Assembly: GCA_900312665.1 (NCBI GenBank)
Contig: ONZQ02000018.1
Span: 582,264-646,263, forward strand
Direction: 5' to 3'
From: Cephalotrichum gorgonifer
Taxonomy: Eukaryota > Ascomycota > Sordariomycetes > Microascales > Microascaceae
Length of the DNA stretch: 64,000 bases
Below are positions 56,853 through 64,000 of the stretch, one piece after another; the stretch's first letter is position 1, and every line of letters begins with the position of its first letter. A program made the position numbers and the translations under genes. The notes beneath the pieces are model-generated. The model did not search any database. It was not told the DNA's origin and was given only the letters and a program-made list of their open reading frames with translations.

Positions 56853-59202
56853 TTATTGCTTCTTTGTCAGGAATTTCTGGAACGCCGAGTGGTCGATGAC
56901 GACGTTCCCAACTGCCTGCAATCTTTTTCTGCCTCTCTTCTGCTTTTCCAGGAGTTTCTTATGTCGTGTAATGTCCGCGGCGTGTAGCTTCGCCAAAACG
57001 TCCTTGCGGAAGGGCTTTATTGTCTCCCTGGCGATGATTTTGCCCGCGGCGGTTACCTGGATCACGACCTCTGGACAGAGGAGGGTTGAAGAATAGTTAG
57101 TGATGTTGCACAAAGCTAGTCTGGCCCCTCACAGTCCGGGATATGAGGGGTCGGGGATATGAGGTGTCAGGGTCGGGTGAAGATAACCCACCGAACATTT
57201 GACGGTCAACATGCTCCTTGAACCCAGTAGCCCACTGCCGGGCGAGACGGGTGACTTGTGATACGTGGACAACTCGGCAAATGGCATCAACGGGAACTTT
57301 GTTGACAAGTAGTTGCAGTTTGACCAGCTTGCCAGGGTGCCACCCGCCATCTTCGTAGTCGAGGGTGGCGTATCCTTTCCTATCCACAGGCGAGATGTGA
57401 GTAAGCAACTAAACAGGTGTCAATAGAGAGCGATGAAGAGAGAGAACTTACGTCGCGCCCTTCAATTTCCCGAAGAAGTCGTCCACGAGCTGGGCGGATG
57501 GGAGATCGTACTTGAGAATGACCTGGGTTGTGTGGAAGAACTCAAGGTCCTTCTGGACCCCTCGATTCGCCTCACAGAGCTCAATGACTCGCCCCAGGTA
57601 TTCTTCCGGAGTCGTGATGGTGACGGTGACATAGGGCTCAAATAGAGTCGCGCCCTTGAGCTTCAGCTCACCGCTGTCGGGAAAGTCGGCCGGATTCTTG
57701 ATGACGATTTCGGTGCCGTCATGCCACCGGATCTTTGTTGGCACCGTAGGGTCTGTGATGACGACATTGGCACCATGCTCCTGCTTCAGGCGATCCTGAA
57801 AGACCGAGCAGTGCAGGGTCCCCAGGAAGCCCAGACGCCAGCCAGCTCCCAGTGCCTCTGAGTGATCCTTTTGCAGCGTTATGCTGCGATCGTTGAGTGC
57901 TAACCTATCAATGCTCTCCTCTAGTTTGTGGTAGTCCCCCTGGTCTACCGGGAAGGCGGCGACGAAAACCATCGGTTGAGGCTCGACGAAGCCGGGATAT
58001 GGCTCCACGGAGCCCTCGCTACCTACATGGGTGAATGTGTCACCAAGCTTCGCATCTTGGAGCCGCTTCATCCCAGGGCTGAAATGTATGTATCCCACTT
58101 GTCCAGCCCGGAGAACCTTCATGGGGACCGCATTGGGATACTGTATGCCCACCTCTCCCACCGTGTAGGTCTGGTCCGTCCCCAGCGAGACGACGTGATC
58201 ACCAGCCTTCACCTGGCCATCAAACACCCGTACAAGACATATTACACCCCGAAATGTGTCGTACCAGGAGTCTACCAACAGCAGCCGAAGAGGAGCCTTG
58301 ATGTCGCCGACTGGGTGCGGTATTCTCTCAACGATAGTAGGGAGAAGGCTCAATACATTCTTCCCCGTCTTAGCAGAGACTAGAACAGCCGAGCTAGGGT
58401 CGAGTTCGAATGTTGACTCAATTTGGTCCAACACGCGAGGCAAATCGGCCGACGACATGTCAATCTTGTTGACGACTGGTACCAGAGCAAGATCCTGGGC
58501 GAAGGCAAGGTGGAAGTTGGACACGGTTTGCGCCTGGATCCCTTGGCTGGCGTCTACCAGCAAAAGAGCCCCGCCACAGCTGGCATACGACCTCGTCACC
58601 TCAGCTCGGAAATCCACGTGGCCAGGAGTGTCGACCAGGTGGAGGAGGTAGTCCTCGCCCTTGTAGTTGTACAGCATGCTGCATGTTTGCGCCTTGACAG
58701 TGATGCCTCGTTCCCTTTCGACGTCCAATTTATCCTACCAACAGGGGCCGGTGTGTTAGCGATCAGTGCCTGCCACATGATATGTTCATGTCCGGAAAAG
58801 AAGTGTTTATGTTGTAAGTACCAGAATTTGCTTGTTGTCCCCCGTGGCAGATATGGTTCCAGTCAACTCCAGGAGCCGGTCGCTCAGAGTGCTTTTGCCA
58901 TGGTCGACATGAGCTACAATGCAGAAATTACGGTATCGCTCAATCGGGATAGCGAGAATTCGCTCCTCTAGGCCTGGTGGGCAGCTGAGCGATCGGTCGG
59001 CGTTGGTGGCTGCGTATCTACGCCATATAGGTTGTCGCGATTCGAAGGGTTGTGTCGAGCGCCAGACGGGAGACCGAAAGGGAGAGCCAAGGGAAGGTCT
59101 GGGAAGACATCTGGTACAGAAGAGCTGCCTCCATGGTACCTGGGTGGTTTGGTACCGCAGCGGAGACCAAAGGGCTCCAACGGAAGTTGGAGGGGCGATC
59201 AT
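56853..59202 (-). CDS. GUF1: Mitochondrial translation GTPase GUF1 (LepA/EF4)
   Basis: Mitochondrial homologue of bacterial LepA/EF4, which acts on the ribosome during stressed elongation. Exons: 59202-58822, 58734-57452, 57379-57192, 57070-56853, giving 689 residues. The Arg-rich, acid-poor first ~55 residues look like a mitochondrial targeting peptide. GTPase motifs follow: AHVDHGKST (P-loop), ERERGITVKAQ (switch I), DTPGHVDF and NKID. The LepA-specific C-terminal domain begins around KGYATLDYED and includes VDRQMF, then RETIKPFRKDVLAK and GRKRLQAVGNV. The first intron has an unusual donor, GTACTT. The stop faces the histidine phosphatase 253 bases away. Confidence 0.96.
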
Positions 59203-59656
59203 CTAATTTATCATGACCGCGCAACGCCGATAATGGCTTCATTGATCTTCGTACTCAGATGATGGAAGGTTTCATTCCCAATTCACGCGGAAAGGCGACG
59301 CCACGCGATGTCACGTGCATCTGGAGTGACGTATACTAACAAAAGAAACAGCCAATTCAGAACTTTAACTATACGAGAACAGTGCCGTTTCATTTGCCGC
59401 TAATGTAGTTTAGAGGTGGGCCGCCACCACCACTTCCTCTACATGGATACGACTTCCCTCGTCAGTACGACCATCGTGCTGCCTTTTTGCTTTTGTATAT
59501 GTAGCACAATTCGCATTACAAGTTGATCAACCAACTCTATCTAGTAATTGCGCCATTCTGGGGCGCGTATGTAAATACGAGCTAGATGGAACTCCCCCCG
59601 CTGTAAGTGCCGACCTCATTCCCTATCTCCATCAGGGAAAGCAAGAGCTTGGGCGC
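59203..59656. other. Tandem intergenic region
   Basis: 454 bases between the MIT-domain gene's 3' end and the GUF1 start, both on the minus strand. It likely holds the GUF1 promoter and the other gene's terminator. No conserved feature is recognised. Confidence 0.5.
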
Positions 59657-62646
59657 TCATGAAGATACCCACTCCGTCCCTCGCTTGACAAACTTCTCGA
59701 GCAATATTCCAAGGTCTGAGAGGGCGAATCGACATACGTAGAACGCAAAAAACTCGGATGCGTGTCTAGTGCAGAGCTCAAGGCCAACCTGGGTCTTGTC
59801 CGCATGGCGCAGGCCCGGATCTTCAACTTGCCGCGCAATTTGATCTACCGTGATACATGGTGAGTATTCAGCGCCATACAAATTCAAACGAACTAGGGGA
59901 GACTTACCAATAGTCTGGGCAGCATCGAAAAGTCGAGCCAGTGATTCCATGTAGCCTGCATGGGGGCCCGAGAACTGTGCTAGACCCAGGACACGTTTCG
60001 GGGGTCGGCTGGTGGGATGTAGCGTCATCGGGAGGGACTCGAGGCTCGGTGACTCAATCTCGTTCTCACCACTCCTCCCATTTCCATTATATGATGCGGC
60101 AAGCCCCGCGTTCGAATTCTTTGCCCTGAGGCGGCGCCACGAAAACGGGGCCGCCGATTTACCAGCGACACTGGCTGACCTGGGCACGCTCGTCGGCGGC
60201 AGCTCGGGGTCTGCGCCGTTAGATGAGTCCTTGAATAGAACATTAGGGCTCTGAACCCCAACCTCGCTCCCCAGCTTCCGGCTCAAGTTGGCGGACATCT
60301 GTTCGAGAACACCTTCGAGGTTCTGCATCTCTTCCAGGACAGCATCCGCGTCAAAGGTGTCCACCTGCCCAAGTTTGAGCAGCGAAGCCGTCAGGTAATC
60401 ACAGGCCGCCATTTTATCCTCCACATTTCGCAACTTCACACCCTTGACTTTCCATACATCCTGGGGTACGAAGACGCGGTTACTGATATACCCACCCCGA
60501 GGGTGAGCTATTGTCTGGTATAAGCACCTCATGAGCCAGAAGGGACGCAGCAGGAAGTCGCTAGGACAAGGCTCAAGCTCCACCGGGCCGCCACCCCAGT
60601 CCGAATGTGGTGAGCCAGGGCTGGCAACGCCATGCAACTGCCCATCAAAGAGGTATAGGCTTTCAGCAGGGTCTGGAGATAACTGGTCATCAAACGTTGC
60701 CGCTAGTGGGGTTGAGGAGGCGGAGTAAAGTGGGAGGCGGCTGCTCGAACCGAACGGATTGCTGGAAGGTGTCCCTGGAGAAACATCAGATATGTCGTCC
60801 AGATTTGATAGAGACATATTTCGACTCCTGGTGCTCCTGGCACTCCGAAGGCTGGAAGACGAGTAGTTCTTTGCTAAAAGGGAGCGTGCTAGTGGTGATT
60901 CGGAGGTGTCCAGTCCGCGGTTGTCCTCATCATCGGCCGAATGACTCCCCGGTGGACCACGGCCGTCAAGGTCTGTTGGGCTGCCCCCTGATAGACGCTC
61001 TAGAGACTCAGCTACACGGCCAGAGGACCCATCGGAGCGAGCGTCATATTCAGTCCCATCCTCTTCACGGATTGGATCACGATAGTGTAACCGACCAAGC
61101 TTGGATGTTTCAATCTTCAGATTCTTGTGGTTCTGGCCACTGATGCGTCTGCTGCGCACCCCGGGAGTTGGGCGCTGGTCGGGACCTGGGAGAAAGACAT
61201 CTTCGGAATCAGATCCAGACTTGGACGCGGCTTGCTGCGTTGGCGGTGTTTCGGTATGTCGGAGATTCGCTGAACGACTCGAAAGGCCATTTCTCGAGTC
61301 CCAAATATCGTCGCGTTCCTTGGCAGTTAATGCTGAACTATTATACATGCCGAGTTCTGGGCCCGCCATCTCGCCATTCTCGTCCAAGGCGGATCGCTGA
61401 CTGAAGGCAAAATCTTCTATCTCGTATCCGCGAGTCATTTCTTCGAGCAATCGCTCCTCTTCGTCCGACGACGCGTCATTGTAGAAGTACTCGGGCAGGG
61501 CAGCCTGCCTCTGTCGGTAGGTAGTCTGCTGTGCGTCCCTTTCTTGATTTAACCGCATGGTCTCCCTTTCGCTTTCTCTCACACGTTCTTTTGCCAATTC
61601 CACCTTCATTAATGCGTTTGCAACCGTCGCCGCATGCTCCTCGTCGGAATCCGCTGGTTCATACCCATCATCATAGGCGGCTTCCACAGCTGCATCTAAA
61701 GCTGCGTCAAACTCGGCCTCCGTATCGCCACTTCGAGGCCGTATATGCTTTCTCCGAATACCCAGAGACGACGTCCGAGAATGCACGGACGATGAGGCGG
61801 AGCCACCAGAGTCGGCCTTCGAGTCGAGCCATGAGTTCGTTTCCAGACTCAAACCCCGGGTATGACCTCCGTCACCGGCAGATACCGGGCCGGGGAAAGA
61901 ATTCCTTTGATCGCGGGCGAGGTCCGATCCGTTGTCTTCGGCAGGGTTCGGCTGTATCTGCTGGAATATAGGTTCGCTCTCGCCACGAGGTTCGTATTGC
62001 AGGGTGGGAGGGGCTGTCGGTTCGATGTTGACAATACGGTTATTCTCGTCCTGTAGGGGTGGCGGGGGTGCGCTCCTGGAGGGTTGGCTGTTGCCATTAT
62101 ACACGAGGCTCGTAAGGATGGCAGTCTCGATCACCGCCACATCAGCCAGATCGTCCGCGGGTTGAAGACTACCACCGGACGAAGAATGGTAGCTACCGGT
62201 TCTCGGTCTAGCAGGGAGGGCCTTGTCGTCGGTAAACTCTTCGTAGGCTAGCTGATCTAGCTCTTCTATACGGCTGGTATAAGTTTTGCGCTATGGGTGG
62301 TCAAAGATTAGCAACAATTGCTGGGTAGTCACAGCGGGCGAGTGGTGGGGCATACGATGGCCTCGAGCTTCCGCTGATCTTCTTCAGACGCCGTTTTCTG
62401 CAAGACCTGTTGCAGGAGATCACAGGCGTCGAGGTAGCACAGTCTCGCCCCTTCGAAATTGTGGGCGTTGTCGAGTTGCACTGCAGTGTTCGCTTTCTGG
62501 AGGGCTTTAGACAGCATTGCCTTCTGTGACGACTTGCTTGGTTTGCCCCGGGAGTGTGATCGGTCGCCTGCTCCTGAGCCCTGTCGCGAGCCCTGCGACC
62601 GGGCCTGGGAGTGGCTATGGCCTTGTGCCGTTGATTCAGGCGCCAT
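59657..62646 (-). CDS. MIT-domain protein, large and mostly disordered
   Basis: Exons 62646-62356 and 62290-59657 give 974 residues, or 953 if a 63-base in-frame intron (59907-59845, GTAAGT...GGTAG) is removed, which I think likely. Residues ~35-110 form a microtubule-interacting-and-transport (MIT) three-helix domain (AMLSKALQKANTAVQLDNAHNFEGARLCYLDACDLLQQVLQKT, continued by RKTYTSRIEELDQL after intron 1). MIT domains bind ESCRT-III tails, so an endosomal or membrane-trafficking role is inferred. The middle is Ser-rich and disordered, with an acidic/Arg segment (TRSRNMSLSNLDDISDVSPG). The C-terminus (WLMRCLYQTIAHPRGGYISNRVFVPQDVW and AGYMESLARLFDAAQTI) is folded and conserved-looking. I do not know a named orthologue. 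Confidence 0.82.
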
Positions 62647-63502
62647 CGCGACTAAGAATCAAGCCACCGCGGGGAGGGGGGTTCGACTATCGGTGGCCTC
62701 AGGTCATGTCCAGCAAGCAACCCACGATGGACGAGGAGAGCATCACCGGCCCGGCATACCGTAGGGGGTGGTCGCGAACGCGATTAGGAGGCCGCAGTGA
62801 GGTATTCGAGCCTGTCCGTACGGCGTAGGGTCTAGATGGGAAGGCTCTCTAATAAAGGGTCTCGATTAAAAGGGGGGTCAAGGAAGGCGTCGTCTCAACA
62901 CTGACCAGAGCCCCTCTTGGTCCGACGCCGCCCCATTTCCATGCAAGCGCATGCCCTGGGACTAACGACTTGCATTGATCCACACGGCCCACCCACTCTG
63001 GGGTCCAAGTGTCAGTCTATCGGGCCTTGACAAGTGTGTGCACCTGTCCGCACCACTCCGGAGGGGCAGCAGCCCGTCTATTTATGTAATTACCGCCGAT
63101 CAACGGGGTTTACAACTCAGCTGCCGGGGCGGCACCCGATTTATTGGCGTCTTGGCCCCCGGCATCATCACCGTCCCCTAGACTATGAGCATGTGGAGTA
63201 CTATCTGCGGCCTTAGACGGGTAAAATCGGTTCTTAGGGGTTCCAACGCTGGTGCCGTTGGCCTTCTCTCTCCCGCTGTCTACCGTTGTCACATATCGAC
63301 TAACATGGATGATGAAAGTTTTCAGCAGGGCTCGAGTTTCGCACAGGAGCCATGGTGGGCTGTCGTGACGCTGTTGGGCTTTGTCTTCGGTTACTCCTTT
63401 GGCGCGAGCCCTCCAGTGGTTATCGCTACGAGTGCTGTGTTGGGGCCTAATCTGGTAATTACAGTGTTGCCATTGCTTGGTTTGGTCTGAGATGAACGAT
63501 AG
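62647..63502. other. Intergenic region with one doubtful small frame
   Basis: 856 bases upstream of the MIT-domain gene (-), running to the 3' end of the partial histidine phosphatase (-). It contains the MIT gene's promoter. A + strand frame at 63185-63490 is listed separately. Confidence 0.5.
63185..63490 (+). CDS. Possible small protein with hydrophobic C-terminal half
   Basis: A 101-residue open frame on the + strand. Its N-terminus has Arg/Lys without acidic residues for about 38 positions, like a mitochondrial presequence. Two hydrophobic stretches follow (WWAVVTLLGFVFGYSFGA and VVIATSAVLGPNLVITVLPLLGLV). It ends 12 bases from the convergent phosphatase stop. I recognise no family, and it could be chance. 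Confidence 0.25.
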   Translation: MSMWSTICGLRRVKSVLRGSNAGAVGLLSPAVYRCHISTNMDDESFQQGSSFAQEPWWAVVTLLGFVFGYSFGASPPVVIATSAVLGPNLVITVLPLLGLV

Positions 63503-64000
63503 CTATGACTTTCCGCCCACCAGGGGGACCAGCACAGCACCTCCATCTTCCCTGCTATCCAAATTGAAAGCTTTCCAGCCGGCCTTAGGGAGATCAATCG
63601 CGTCGTCATCAGCTAGGAATTTCATAAACACGCCATGGGTGACGACGACCACATTCGATCGTGGCGCCCCTTCACTCGCCCCCTCTGCATCCTTCTCAAG
63701 CGAAGCAGTAATATCCCGCAATCTCTCGCGGAATCGCTGTGCCCGCTTAGCAACCGCGACATCATCTGCAGCATACAATCCCTCCTTGACGAACCATTCG
63801 TCCCCCAGGTCCGAAAAGTTGAGATGCGGAAAGGCTTTATGCAGCTCAGCAGGTCCCGATCCAGTGTCGCAGGGAAGGTCGCTGCGTTCCTGAAGGTCGG
63901 GGTCGATAATGAGTTGAGCGCCGCCTGCGGCATCTCTGTGGAGCACTTGGGGGAATCCGACAGTGGTAGTTTGCAGCGTCCGTGTAAGTGGAGACGTGAC
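63503..64000 (-). CDS. Histidine phosphatase, second copy (partial, 5' end off window)
   Basis: C-terminal 165 residues of a phosphoglycerate mutase-like protein, read in one frame from the right edge. It begins with TSPLTRTLQTT (the conserved Arg loop), then DLQERSDLPCDTGSGP and VVVTHGVFMKFL, where the His is the second catalytic histidine. The first catalytic RH motif must lie beyond 64000. The PCDTGS block matches that of the phosphatase at 55717, so the two are relatives, though the overall sequence has diverged. Substrate unknown. Confidence 0.85.
   Translation of the reverse strand, partial: VTSPLTRTLQTTTVGFPQVLHRDAAGGAQLIIDPDLQERSDLPCDTGSGPAELHKAFPHLNFSDLGDEWFVKEGLYAADDVAVAKRAQRFRERLRDITASLEKDAEGASEGAPRSNVVVVTHGVFMKFLADDDAIDLPKAGWKAFNLDSREDGGAVLVPLVGGKS

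Overview
The window is nuclear DNA of a filamentous ascomycete. It is most likely a plant-biomass-degrading Sordariomycete, judged from gene content only. The genes are GC-rich, most are split by short introns (about 50-140 bases, GTRNGT donors, CTAAC or CTGAC branch sites), and the intergenic spaces are 0.2-2.8 kb. All exon chains below were joined by hand from splice signals, reading-frame phase and family conservation, and each complete chain adds up to a multiple of three. An assembly gap of 20 N lies at 34689-34708. I found no tRNA, rRNA, CRISPR array or recognisable transposon.

Left part (1-24.5 kb), mostly housekeeping: a truncated mitochondrial carrier (-), a single-RRM SR splicing factor (-), a sterol O-acyltransferase (+), fimbrin (-), a small RING-like/ankyrin-like protein (+), a DDHD-domain phospholipase (-), the largest subunit of RNA polymerase III (+) and an SRAP/HMCES-type DNA-protein crosslink protein (+).

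Middle part (24.9-37 kb), a secreted oxidative polysaccharide-degradation cluster: a cellobiose dehydrogenase (CDH; AA8 cytochrome plus AA3_1 flavin domain, -), followed by two AA9 lytic polysaccharide monooxygenases (LPMO, both +). CDH is a known electron donor to AA9 enzymes, so a donor and two acceptors lie side by side. This CDH is odd: a low-complexity linker of about 310 residues separates its two domains, and its C-terminal tail is Pro/Glu-rich.

Right part (39-64 kb): a proline-rich protein with a zinc-finger-like region (+), a secreted alkaline phosphatase (-), RNA polymerase II subunit RPB2 (+), a PET117-like cytochrome oxidase assembly factor (-), V-ATPase subunit G (+, with a one-codon first exon, a GC-AG intron and a 9-base microexon), a CTNNBL1-like splicing protein (-), a histidine phosphatase with a problematic first intron (+), the mitochondrial translation GTPase GUF1 (-), a MIT-domain protein (-), and a second, partial histidine phosphatase (-) cut by the right edge.

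The strongest leads are the CDH architecture and its LPMO neighbours, the exon structure of the V-ATPase G gene, the possible AT-AC intron near 55.8 kb, and paired PCNA-binding-like motifs in the SRAP protein.
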